In this document: positions 5,043-11,546 of the stretch, piece by piece | How the letters are laid out: each line of letters begins with the position of its first letter | Position numbering within the stretch: position 1 is the first letter of the stretch | From: Pseudomonadota bacterium | GTDB lineage: Bacteria > Pseudomonadota > Alphaproteobacteria > Rhizobiales > Devosiaceae | Assembly (NCBI GenBank): GCA_023437755.1 | Contig: JAEZFJ010000126.1 | Span: 1-11,546, forward strand | Direction: 5' to 3' | Length of the DNA stretch: 11,546 bases | Translations under genes and position numbers: made by a program | The notes under the pieces: model-generated | Databases searched by the model: none | What the model saw: only the letters and a program-made list of their open reading frames with translations | Told to the model about the DNA's origin: nothing

Positions 5043-7505
5043 ACTCTCGCGCTTATCATTATTGGTCTCATCGTCTTCGGTGTGCTCGCCATGCGGGAAA
5101 GCCCGCTCTGGCAGTGGGGCGCTGCAGCGCTGGTGCTCGGGTTGCTGAGCCGGTTCGAGGTTGATGATGGGCTTGCGTTCCATGGCGGCTTCGGGCTGTT
5201 CCTGGCGCTGCTGCCGGGCATCATCATGCTGCTGCTCAGCGTGACCCCGATCCGCCGGGCAACGCTGCTGCCGCCGATCTATGGTGCGGTGAAATCGATC
5301 CTGCCACGGGTCAGCAGGACCGAGCAGGAAGCGCTCGACGCGGGCACGGTGGGTTGGGACGCCGAACTGTTCTCCGGGCGTCCGGACTGGAGCAAGCTGA
5401 ACAGCATCCGGCCGCTGACGCTCACGCCGGAAGAGCAGGCGTTTCTGGACGGGCCAACCGAAGAAGCCTGCCGCATGATCGACGACTGGGATATCCGCGC
5501 GAACCGCGCTGACCTCTCGACCGAGCTGTGGCAGTTCCTCAAGGAGAAGGGCTTCCTGGGCATGCTCATCGGCAAGGAGCACGGCGGCCACGGCTTCTCG
5601 GCCCAAGCGCAGTCGATGATCGTATCCAAGATCGCGAGCCGCTCGGTGGCGACGGGCATCACCGTCATGGTTCCAAATTCGCTCGGACCGGGCGAACTGC
5701 TCGAAAAGTATGGAACGCCAGAACAGAAGGACAAGTACCTGCACCGTCTTGCCACGGGTGAGGACGTCCCGTGCTTTGCGCTGACCGGGGTACATTCGGG
5801 CTCGGACGCAGGCGGCATGCGTGACATCGGCGTGCTGACCAAGGGCACCTGGGAAGGCAAGGAGACGCTGGGCGTTCGGCTCAGCTTCGACAAGCGCTAT
5901 ATCACCCTGGCGCCAGTCGCGACGCTGGTCGGGTTGGCATTCATCCTCAAGGATCCGGACAATCTGCTGGGGCGCGGCGAGGATGTCGGCATCACACTGG
6001 CGCTGATTCCCCATACCCACCCTGGTCTCGACATCGGGCGCCGGCATTATCCGGCGCGGCAGGCGTTCATGAACGGGCCGGTGCGGGGCCGGGATATCTT
6101 CATTCCCATCGACTACCTGATCGGCGGCACTTCCTATGCCGGCCAGGGCTGGCGCATGCTGATGGAGTGCCTGTCCACAGGTCGCGCCATCTCGCTGCCT
6201 GCGATCGGCTCGATCTCGATCAAGCAAACGCTGCGGACGACCTCGGCCTATGCCCGGATCCGCCGCCAGTTCGGCATTCCCGTGGGCTTGATGGAGGGCG
6301 TGGCCGAGCCGCTCGGCGAGATGGTCAAGCGCGCCTATACCTATGAGTCGGCGCGCCGGCTGACAGCGTCCATGGTGGACGAGGGCCAGCGCCCGGCGGT
6401 GATCGCGGGCCTGCTGAAATACACGACCACCGAAGCCATGCGCGACAGCATGGACGATGCCTTCGACATCCAGGGTGGCCGCGCCATTCAGGACGGACCC
6501 TCGAACTACCTGTTCGGCGCCTACCAGGCCTTGCCGGTGGCGATCACGGTGGAGGGTGCCAACATTCTCACCCGCACGCTGATGACCTTCGCGCAGGGCG
6601 TGCTGCGGGCGCACCCGTACCTGTTGCGGGAGATCCAGGCGGCGCAACACAAGAACCGGCGCGAGGGTCTGGCTCAGTTCGACGCGGCCTTCGGTGGGCA
6701 CACCAAGTTCATGCTGCGCAACATCGTGGCAAGCTTCGTGCACGGGCTCACCAATGGCGCCTTTGCGTCGACCCCGAATACAGGGCCGATGGCGCACTGG
6801 TATCGCAAGCTCCACCGCTACTCGCAGGCTTTTGCACTCACCGCGGACTGGACCACGGTGGTGCTGGGCGGCTCGCTCAAGGCCAAGCAGAAGATCTCGG
6901 GCCGGATGGCCGACGTGCTCGGCGACCTCTACCTGATGTCGGCCACGCTGCGCCGCTTCGAGGACGAGGGGCGGATTGCCGAGGACAAGGACCTGGTCGA
7001 CGCCATCATGCAGGATCGTATTGCCAGCATGGAGCAGACCTTCGGGGAGGTGTTCGACAACTTCCCGAACCGCTTCTTCGGCGTGGCCATGAAGGTGCTG
7101 TGCTTCCCGCTCGGCCGGCATGCGCGCCCGGCGGCTGACGACCGCAACTACCAACTGGTCAAGGCCGTGCTGAAGCCGGGCGCATTCCGCGATCGGCTGA
7201 CCACGGGCGCCTATGTCACCAACGATCCGGATGATGTCACCGGCGTGCTCGAAGATGCCTTCGTCAAGGTGACCGAGGCCGAGGAAATCGAGGGCCGGTT
7301 CATCAAGGCGGCGCGCCGCGGCGTGATCGAGCGGCGCCTCGATCGCGATGCCATCGCCGATGCCGTGGCGGCCGGGGTGTTGAACGACAACGAGGCCGGC
7401 ATCATGCGGGCGGCGGACGAAGCGACGGAACGCGCAGTGCGGGTCGACGATTTCACCACCGACGAAATCCTCGGCCGGTCGAACGAGCGACAGGCCGCGG
7501 AGTAG
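5040..7505 (+). CDS. fadE: membrane-associated acyl-CoA dehydrogenase FadE
   Basis: FAD-dependent acyl-CoA dehydrogenase that makes trans-2-enoyl-CoA in the first oxidation step of beta-oxidation, 821 residues (E. coli FadE is 814). The N-terminus has three hydrophobic stretches (about 3-18, 23-37 and 51-68), expected to hold the enzyme at the inner membrane. The FadE hallmark SRTEQEALDAGT then leads into the dehydrogenase core. Diagnostic stretches include PNSLGPGELLEKYGT, PCFALTGVHSGSDAG, KRYITLAPVATLVGLAF, GRRHYPARQAFMNGPVRGRDIFIPIDYLIGG and ITVEGANILTR, where E505 is at the expected catalytic base position. The C-terminal 250 or so residues match the FadE-specific extension (DUF1974-like). 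The GTG start is chosen from its strong ribosome-binding site. fadJ follows after 83 bp. Transcription is probably from the palindrome-bearing promoter at 4879-4906. The family call is near certain; chain-length preference cannot be read. Confidence 0.96.
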   Translation: MTLALIIIGLIVFGVLAMRESPLWQWGAAALVLGLLSRFEVDDGLAFHGGFGLFLALLPGIIMLLLSVTPIRRATLLPPIYGAVKSILPRVSRTEQEALDAGTVGWDAELFSGRPDWSKLNSIRPLTLTPEEQAFLDGPTEEACRMIDDWDIRANRADLSTELWQFLKEKGFLGMLIGKEHGGHGFSAQAQSMIVSKIASRSVATGITVMVPNSLGPGELLEKYGTPEQKDKYLHRLATGEDVPCFALTGVHSGSDAGGMRDIGVLTKGTWEGKETLGVRLSFDKRYITLAPVATLVGLAFILKDPDNLLGRGEDVGITLALIPHTHPGLDIGRRHYPARQAFMNGPVRGRDIFIPIDYLIGGTSYAGQGWRMLMECLSTGRAISLPAIGSISIKQTLRTTSAYARIRRQFGIPVGLMEGVAEPLGEMVKRAYTYESARRLTASMVDEGQRPAVIAGLLKYTTTEAMRDSMDDAFDIQGGRAIQDGPSNYLFGAYQALPVAITVEGANILTRTLMTFAQGVLRAHPYLLREIQAAQHKNRREGLAQFDAAFGGHTKFMLRNIVASFVHGLTNGAFASTPNTGPMAHWYRKLHRYSQAFALTADWTTVVLGGSLKAKQKISGRMADVLGDLYLMSATLRRFEDEGRIAEDKDLVDAIMQDRIASMEQTFGEVFDNFPNRFFGVAMKVLCFPLGRHARPAADDRNYQLVKAVLKPGAFRDRLTTGAYVTNDPDDVTGVLEDAFVKVTEAEEIEGRFIKAARRGVIERRLDRDAIADAVAAGVLNDNEAGIMRAADEATERAVRVDDFTTDEILGRSNERQAAE

Positions 7506-7521
7506 GCACCGGTACCCGAGT

Positions 7522-7549
7522 GGGATGCGCATCCCTGGAAGCGCATCCC
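7522..7549 (+). repeat. intercistronic palindrome and repeat between fadE and fadJ
   Basis: GGGATGCGCATCCC (7522-7535) is a perfect 14-bp palindrome, and its half GCGCATCCC recurs at 7541-7549. The first arm GGGATGCGC (7522-7530) can therefore pair with the distal copy as a 9-bp stem with a 10-nt loop in RNA. No T-run follows and fadJ starts 39 nt later, so this is unlikely to be a full terminator. It may be an mRNA stability or processing element, a REP-like repeat, or a partial attenuator. Confidence 0.55.
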
Positions 7550-7588
7550 GCTGAACCGGACCGGAAAGAAGAACTCGAGGGAGACACA

Positions 7589-9547
7589 ATGATCCAGCCG
7601 CAGATGCCGGAGAGCAAGCACTGGAGCTTCAAGCGCGATGTCGAGAACATCGGCTGGCTGACCATCAATTCCCCCGGTCCGGTGAATACTCTGAGCCGCG
7701 AAGCCGTTCTCGAACTCGAGGCGCTGGTGAGCCGCTTCGAGGAGCTGGGGCAGAGCGGCGAGATCGTCGGCGTGGTGCTGCTCTCGGGCAAGGACAGCGG
7801 CTTCATCGCCGGGGCCGACGTGTCCGAGTTCGATGCGATGAGCGACTTCTCGGTGCTGCCGGAGGCGCTGAAGCGCACCCATGCGCTGTTCGAGCGGATC
7901 GAGAACCTGAAGATCCCGATGGTCGCCGGCATCCATGGCTTCTGCCTTGGCGGCGGGCTCGAGCTGGCGCTCGCCTGCCACTACCGGATCGCAGTCAACG
8001 ACGACAAGACACGCATCGGCTTCCCCGAAGTCAATCTGGGCATCTTCCCCGGCTTTGGCGGCACTGGCCGCTCGATCCGCCAGGCGGGGCCGGTCGATGC
8101 CATGCAGATCATGCTGACCGGCAGGATGCTGCGGGCGGGCGCGGCACGGGGCATGAACCTGGTGGACAAGCTCGTGCGCCATCGCGACATGCTGCGCTGG
8201 GAGGGCCGCAAGGCGGTGCTGACCCACAAGCGCTCGAGCGAATCGCCGCTGGTCAAGCGGGTCATGGCGATGGGGCCGATGAAGAGCTATGTGGCCGGCA
8301 AGATGCGGGAACAGGCCGCCAAGAAGGCGCGGCGCGAGCACTATCCGGCCCCTTTTGCGCTGATCGACCTGTTCGAGTCGCATGGCGACGACTGGCGGGC
8401 AATGATCCGCGGCGAGGTCGACGCTTTCGTGCCGCTGATGGGCTCGCCGACAGCGACCAATCTGCGGCGGGTCTTCTTCCTCTCCGAGGGGCTCAAGAAG
8501 CAGGGTGTGAAGGGCGCCAGGTTTGCGCGGGTACACGTGATCGGCGCCGGCGTGATGGGTGGCGACATTGCCGCCTGGTGTGCCCTGCGCGGCATGAGCG
8601 TGACGCTGCAGGACCTCGACATGGCGCGCATCCAGCCGGCGCTGGACCGGGCCAAGAAGCTGTTCCGGAAGCGGCTCAAGAAAAAGCACCAGGTGGACGC
8701 CGCGGTAATGCGACTCGAGGCCGATCCCACCGGCAGCGGAGTGGCGCGCGCCGACGTGGTGATCGAGGCGGTGGTCGAGAAGCTCGAGGTGAAGCAGGCG
8801 ATCTTCTCCGAACTCGAAGGCAAGCTGAAGCCCGGCGCCATCATGGCGACCAATACGTCCTCCATCGAGCTGGAACGCATCGCCGAGGCGCTGAAGGAGC
8901 CGTCCCGGCTGATCGGGCTGCACTTCTTCAACCCGGTGCCGCAACTGCCGCTGGTGGAGGTGATCCGCTCGACCTTCAACTCCGACGAGGAGATCGGGCG
9001 CGGCGCGGCCTTTGCCCTGGCCATCGGCAAGTCGCCGGTGGTGGTGAAGTCGGCACCCGGCTTCCTCGTCAACCGCGTGCTGATGCCCTACATGCTGGGC
9101 GCCGTGGAGCGCGTGGAGCGCGGCGAAAGCAAGGAGTTGCTGGACGCCGCCGCCGTCGCCTTCGGCATGCCGATGGGGCCGATCGAGCTGATGGATACGG
9201 TCGGGCTCGATGTCGGCAAGTCGGTGGCCACCGAACTGGGCCACACAGTGCCGGAAGGCTCGAAGTTCGCGCAGCTGATCGCGGCGGGCAAGCTCGGCCG
9301 GAAGACCGGCGAAGGCTTCTACAAATGGGTGGACGGCAAGGCGCAGAAGGGCGACACGCCCGCCCATGCCGACCTCGCCGGCCTCGGGCGCGAGCTGGTG
9401 AAGCCACTGGTCGACACCACGGAGGTGGTGGTGAACGAGGGCGTGGTCGCCAATGCCGACCTCGCCGATATCGGGGTGATCCTGGGAACCGGCTTTGCGC
9501 CGTTCCTCGGTGGACCGCTCAAGGCACGCAAGGATGGAAGGGCTTGA
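7589..9547 (+). CDS. fadJ: FadJ-type enoyl-CoA hydratase / 3-hydroxyacyl-CoA dehydrogenase
   Basis: Bifunctional beta-oxidation enzyme of 652 residues. The N-terminal crotonase domain (about 10-200) shows the oxyanion sequence AGADVSEF and the two catalytic glutamates, E125 in GGGLE and E147 in FPEVNLGIFPGFGGTGR. The NAD-binding domain starts near residue 315 with VIGAGVMGG (first Gly 319). H445 in GLHFFNPVPQLPLVEV is the dehydrogenase catalytic histidine. The C-terminal dehydrogenase domain runs through GFLVNRVLMPYM and GRKTGEGFYKW. The protein ends right after the conserved GTGFAPFLGGPL, so it lacks about 55 residues found after this point in E. coli FadJ (714 aa). The ATG at 7589 follows a GAGGGAGA ribosome-binding site. 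The in-frame ATG at 7520 lies before the intercistronic palindrome and is less likely. fadI begins 2 bp after the stop, so the FadJ/FadI pair is probably translationally coupled and forms a complex. Confidence 0.94.
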   Translation: MIQPQMPESKHWSFKRDVENIGWLTINSPGPVNTLSREAVLELEALVSRFEELGQSGEIVGVVLLSGKDSGFIAGADVSEFDAMSDFSVLPEALKRTHALFERIENLKIPMVAGIHGFCLGGGLELALACHYRIAVNDDKTRIGFPEVNLGIFPGFGGTGRSIRQAGPVDAMQIMLTGRMLRAGAARGMNLVDKLVRHRDMLRWEGRKAVLTHKRSSESPLVKRVMAMGPMKSYVAGKMREQAAKKARREHYPAPFALIDLFESHGDDWRAMIRGEVDAFVPLMGSPTATNLRRVFFLSEGLKKQGVKGARFARVHVIGAGVMGGDIAAWCALRGMSVTLQDLDMARIQPALDRAKKLFRKRLKKKHQVDAAVMRLEADPTGSGVARADVVIEAVVEKLEVKQAIFSELEGKLKPGAIMATNTSSIELERIAEALKEPSRLIGLHFFNPVPQLPLVEVIRSTFNSDEEIGRGAAFALAIGKSPVVVKSAPGFLVNRVLMPYMLGAVERVERGESKELLDAAAVAFGMPMGPIELMDTVGLDVGKSVATELGHTVPEGSKFAQLIAAGKLGRKTGEGFYKWVDGKAQKGDTPAHADLAGLGRELVKPLVDTTEVVVNEGVVANADLADIGVILGTGFAPFLGGPLKARKDGRA

Positions 9548-9549
9548 CC

Positions 9550-10836
9550 ATGGCTGAACTTCGCAAGGTCGCAATCGTCGGTTCGGCACGGCTCCCCTTC
9601 GCCCGGGCGAACACCGCCTATTCCGACGAAACCAATCTGTCGCTTATGGCAGCTGCCATCAGCGGGCTGGCGGACAAGTACGGGCTCAAGGGCGAGAAGA
9701 TCGACGAGGTGATGGGCGGGGCGGTGATCAACCACTCGCGCGACTTCAACATCGCCCGCGAGGCGCTGCTCGATGCCGGATTGTCGCCGCGCACCCCCGG
9801 CACCACCATGCAGATCGCGTGCGGTTCCAGCCTGCAGGCGGCGTTGAACCTCGGCGCAAAGATCGCCGTCGGAGAGATCGACAGCGCCATTGCCGTCGGC
9901 GCCGACAGCATTTCGGACAGCCCGATCGTGTTCGGCAACAAGTTCCAGCACCGGCTGCTGGACATGAACAAGGCCAAGACCACCGGCGACAAGCTGAAGG
10001 TGTTCAAGGGTTTCAGTTTCGGTGAACTGGCCCCGGTGGCGCCGTCCGTGAACGAGCCGCGGACGGGCCTGTCCATGGGGCAGCATGCCGAGCTGATGGC
10101 CAAGGAATGGGGTATCACCCGGCAGGCGCAGGACGAACTGGCGGTGAAGAGCCACCGCAACGCTGCCCGGGCCTATGACGAGGGCTTCCACGATGACCTC
10201 GTGGTGCCGCATGCCGGGCTGGTGCGCGACAACAACATCCGCGCCGACGCCAGCCTCGACAAGATGGCGACGCTGAAGCCCGCGTTCGACAGGGACAGCG
10301 GTCGCGGCACGCTCACGGCCGGCAATTCGACACCGCTGACCGATGGTGCCGCGGCGGTGCTGCTGGCCAGCGAGGAGTGGGCGCGGGCGCGCGGCCTGCC
10401 GGTGCTTGCCTATCTCACCATGGGGCGGGTGGCGGGCAACGATTTCGCCCATGGCGAGGGGCTCCTGATGGCGCCCACCCTGGCGGTGTCGGAGATGCTG
10501 CAGCGGCAGGGACTCGGCTTCGAGGACATCGACTATTTCGAGCTGCACGAAGCGTTCGCGGCGCAGGTTCTGTCGACCCTGAAGGCCTGGAACGATGCGG
10601 ACTACAACCGCACCGAGCTGGGACGGGAGACGCCGATGGGTGCGATCGATCCGGACCGGATCAATGTCCACGGCTCGAGCCTTGCCTATGGCCATCCGTT
10701 CGCCGCGACTGGCGCGCGCATCCTGGGGCTCACAGCAAAGCTGCTGGCCGAAGAACCCGGCAAGCGGGCGCTGATCAGTGTCTGTACGGCCGGTGGCATG
10801 GGCGTCGCGGCGCTGGTGGAAAGTGCGGCCGCATGA
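9550..10836 (+). CDS. fadI: FadI-type 3-ketoacyl-CoA thiolase
   Basis: Thiolase of 428 residues (E. coli FadI 436) that cleaves 3-ketoacyl-CoA with CoA to acetyl-CoA and a shortened acyl-CoA. The catalytic triad is complete: C91 in QIACGSS is the nucleophile, H382 in AYGHPFAATGAR activates it, and C412 in SVCTAGGMG is the second acid/base. H333 lies in the conserved HEAFAAQ. The stretches RDNNIRADASLDKMATLKPAFDR and AGNSTPLTDGAAAV closely resemble FadI rather than FadA. The ATG at 9550 is 2 bp after the fadJ stop, with a GGAAGGG-type ribosome-binding site inside the fadJ end. The open frame extends upstream as a shadow of fadJ. The TGA overlaps the ATG of the next small gene. With FadE and FadJ it completes one round of beta-oxidation. 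Confidence 0.95.
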   Translation: MAELRKVAIVGSARLPFARANTAYSDETNLSLMAAAISGLADKYGLKGEKIDEVMGGAVINHSRDFNIAREALLDAGLSPRTPGTTMQIACGSSLQAALNLGAKIAVGEIDSAIAVGADSISDSPIVFGNKFQHRLLDMNKAKTTGDKLKVFKGFSFGELAPVAPSVNEPRTGLSMGQHAELMAKEWGITRQAQDELAVKSHRNAARAYDEGFHDDLVVPHAGLVRDNNIRADASLDKMATLKPAFDRDSGRGTLTAGNSTPLTDGAAAVLLASEEWARARGLPVLAYLTMGRVAGNDFAHGEGLLMAPTLAVSEMLQRQGLGFEDIDYFELHEAFAAQVLSTLKAWNDADYNRTELGRETPMGAIDPDRINVHGSSLAYGHPFAATGARILGLTAKLLAEEPGKRALISVCTAGGMGVAALVESAAA

Positions 10837-10985
10837 GCGACAACGTCGTCAAGTTCCGCCGCATCGAGAAGAAACCCGATCCGCAGGACCAGAAGCCGCG
10901 CGGGCCCATGCCCGGCTGGGTGCCGTTCGCCGCCCTGGTGGTGATTGCGATCGGGATTTATTTCGCCCAGCAAGCGATGGCTTAG
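10833..10985 (+). CDS. small single-pass membrane protein, unknown function, coupled to fadI
   Basis: A 50-residue protein whose ATG overlaps the fadI stop (ATGA, 10833-10836). The N-terminal 28 residues are charged and proline-rich (MSDNVVKFRRIEKKPDPQDQ, then KPRGPMPG). A single hydrophobic helix follows at about 29-45 (WVPFAALVVIAIGIYFA), and the tail is the short QQAMA. Positive charge before the helix predicts the N-terminus in the cytoplasm. There is no signal-peptide cleavage site. The reading frame is supported by the coupling overlap, its clean membrane-protein composition and the hairpin 7 nt after its stop. I do not assign a function. It could be a small membrane partner of the FadE/FadJ/FadI enzymes or an unrelated gene carried on the operon. 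Confidence 0.7.
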   Translation: MSDNVVKFRRIEKKPDPQDQKPRGPMPGWVPFAALVVIAIGIYFAQQAMA

Positions 10986-10992
10986 CAGTTCG

Positions 10993-11018
10993 TTGCCGGG
11001 AGCAGGCTCTCTCGGCAA
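10993..11018 (+). terminator. hairpin at the end of the fad operon
   Basis: TTGCCGGGAG (10993-11002) pairs with CTCTCGGCAA (11009-11018) as a 10-bp stem with one G-T wobble and a 6-nt loop, 7 nt after the stop of the small membrane protein. No T-run follows, so it is at best a weak intrinsic terminator or a 3'-end stabilising structure. It marks the probable end of the operon. Confidence 0.55.
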
Positions 11019-11135
11019 TGCGATACCAAACCGTAGCCTTGCCTTGCTGAGATGTTAACATTTTTGGCAGACAGGCGGTGCACTGCCATGTTTCGCTTGT
11101 CAGTGGTCGGAATTGCGTAATACCGTCCAGCAATC

Positions 11136-11157
11136 TTGACCATTGGGTCAACCGGTT
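11136..11157. promoter_or_regulatory. inverted repeat upstream of the solute-binding-protein gene
   Basis: TTGACC-attg-GGTCAA (11136-11151) is a perfect 6-4-6 inverted repeat, the same geometry as TTGACG-ttag-CGTCAA at 4793-4808 but with a different inner base. It runs into a second palindrome, AACCGGTT (11150-11157). Its place just upstream of a promoter-like sequence suggests an operator for an unidentified regulator. Confidence 0.4.
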
Positions 11158-11185
11158 GGCTTCAAGAGAACCCCGAGAACATAAT
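11156..11185 (+). promoter_or_regulatory. predicted promoter of the solute-binding-protein gene
   Basis: CATAAT (11180-11185) matches the -10 consensus at 5 of 6 positions. TTGGCT (11156-11161) is an acceptable -35 with an 18-bp spacer. It would start transcription about 35 nt before the ATG at 11227. Sequence prediction only. Confidence 0.4.
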
Positions 11186-11226
11186 CGGGAACGAACTTCA
11201 GGTTTCCACAAGGAGATGGGACGAGA

Positions 11227-11546
11227 ATGAAAATCACTCAAACCCTGACCGCGGTTGCGACCGCCGGCGCCATGGCGCTGATGATGAGCACCTCGGCTGC
11301 GGCCGTGACGCTCCAGCTGCACAATGGCGGCGATCCGGGTACGCTCGATCCGCATCAGGCCTCGGGTGACTGGGAAAACCGTGTCATCGGTGACTACCTC
11401 GAGGGCCTGCTGACCGAAGATGCCGGCGCACAGCCGATCGCCGGCCAGGCCGAAAGCTGGGAAATCTCGGAAGACGGCAAGGTCTATACCTTCCACCTTC
11501 GTGACGGTATCCAGTGGACCGACGGCGAGCCCGTGACGGCTGAGGA
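11227..11546 (+). CDS. ABC transporter solute-binding protein, family 5 (peptide type), partial
   Basis: The first 106 codons of a periplasmic solute-binding protein, cut off by the window end. Residues 1-26 (MKITQTLTAVATAGAMALMM, then STSAAA) form a Sec signal peptide with likely cleavage after A26. The mature start VTLQLHNGGDPGTLDPHQASG carries the GDPGTLDPH-type motif of the DppA/OppA family (SBP_bac_5). LLTEDAGAQPIAGQAESWEISEDGKVYTFHLRDGIQWTDGEPVTAE also matches that fold. The ligand is usually a di- or oligopeptide but can be a sugar, opine or metal complex, and cannot be read from the N-terminus. AGGAG (11211-11215) lies 11 nt before the ATG, a long but acceptable spacing. Permease and ATPase genes would be expected just beyond the window. 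Confidence 0.9.
   Translation, partial: MKITQTLTAVATAGAMALMMSTSAAAVTLQLHNGGDPGTLDPHQASGDWENRVIGDYLEGLLTEDAGAQPIAGQAESWEISEDGKVYTFHLRDGIQWTDGEPVTAE

Noticed and set aside
4866..7589. A 907-residue open frame on the minus strand across fadE
   Set aside because: It is antisense to a complete, motif-verified FadE. It is His/Arg/Ala-rich with no domain motif, as expected of a GC-rich antisense shadow.
7211..9589. A 792-residue minus-strand open frame across fadJ
   Set aside because: Antisense shadow of FadJ, low-complexity His/Arg/Leu composition and no recognisable domain or ribosome-binding site.
11052..11065. ATGTTAACAT followed by a T-run as an intrinsic terminator
   Set aside because: The palindrome has no loop and could form only a 3-bp stem in RNA. 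The hairpin at 10993-11018 is a better end-of-operon candidate.
11136..11369. A 77-residue plus-strand open frame starting at TTG 11136
   Set aside because: It has no ribosome-binding site, starts inside the inverted repeat and runs out of frame through the signal peptide of the solute-binding protein.

Overview
This is a GC-rich, gene-dense bacterial window. Several things suggest an alphaproteobacterium, probably of the order Hyphomicrobiales and perhaps Devosia-like: a FadE/FadJ/FadI operon facing an acyl-CoA synthetase plus MerR pair, a ligase-associated exonuclease plus ATP-dependent ligase pair, and a dipeptide-type periplasmic binding protein. The taxonomic call comes from general resemblance of gene content and proteins; no search was run.

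Layout. (1) 35-2616, plus strand: a DNA-repair pair made of a metallo-beta-lactamase-fold 'ligase-associated' exonuclease and a three-domain ATP-dependent DNA ligase, coupled by an ATGA overlap. (2) 2622-4723, minus strand: an AMP-forming acyl-CoA synthetase followed by a MerR-family regulator, coupled by a GTGA overlap and convergent with the ligase (5 bp between stops). (3) 4724-5039: a divergent control region with two strong 16-bp palindromes (TTGACGTTAGCGTCAA and TTGACGTTTACGTAAA). Each sits on the -35 element of one of the two outward promoters. A weaker third copy, a 15-bp inverted repeat and a nested inverted repeat in the predicted fadE leader are also present. (4) 5040-10985, plus strand: fadE, fadJ, fadI and a 50-residue single-pass membrane protein overlapping the fadI stop, closed by a hairpin. 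(5) 11227 to the window end: the start of a secreted family-5 (peptide type) ABC-transporter solute-binding protein with its own promoter-like region.

How it works together. The acyl-CoA synthetase activates fatty acids to acyl-CoA. FadE makes the trans-2-enoyl-CoA, FadJ hydrates and oxidises it, and FadI thiolyses the 3-ketoacyl-CoA. The MerR protein lacks cysteines and is encoded with the synthetase. The simplest reading is that it senses a pathway intermediate and controls both divergent transcription units through the shared palindromes. This resembles LiuR-type MerR regulators of acyl-CoA catabolism, but that comparison is from memory.

The main genes are recognisable and fairly ordinary. 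The less ordinary parts are the divergent operator arrangement, the structured fadE leader, the fadE-fadJ intercistronic palindrome, a FadJ lacking the usual C-terminal tail, and the coupled 50-residue membrane protein. I found no mobile element, CRISPR array, tRNA or rRNA.
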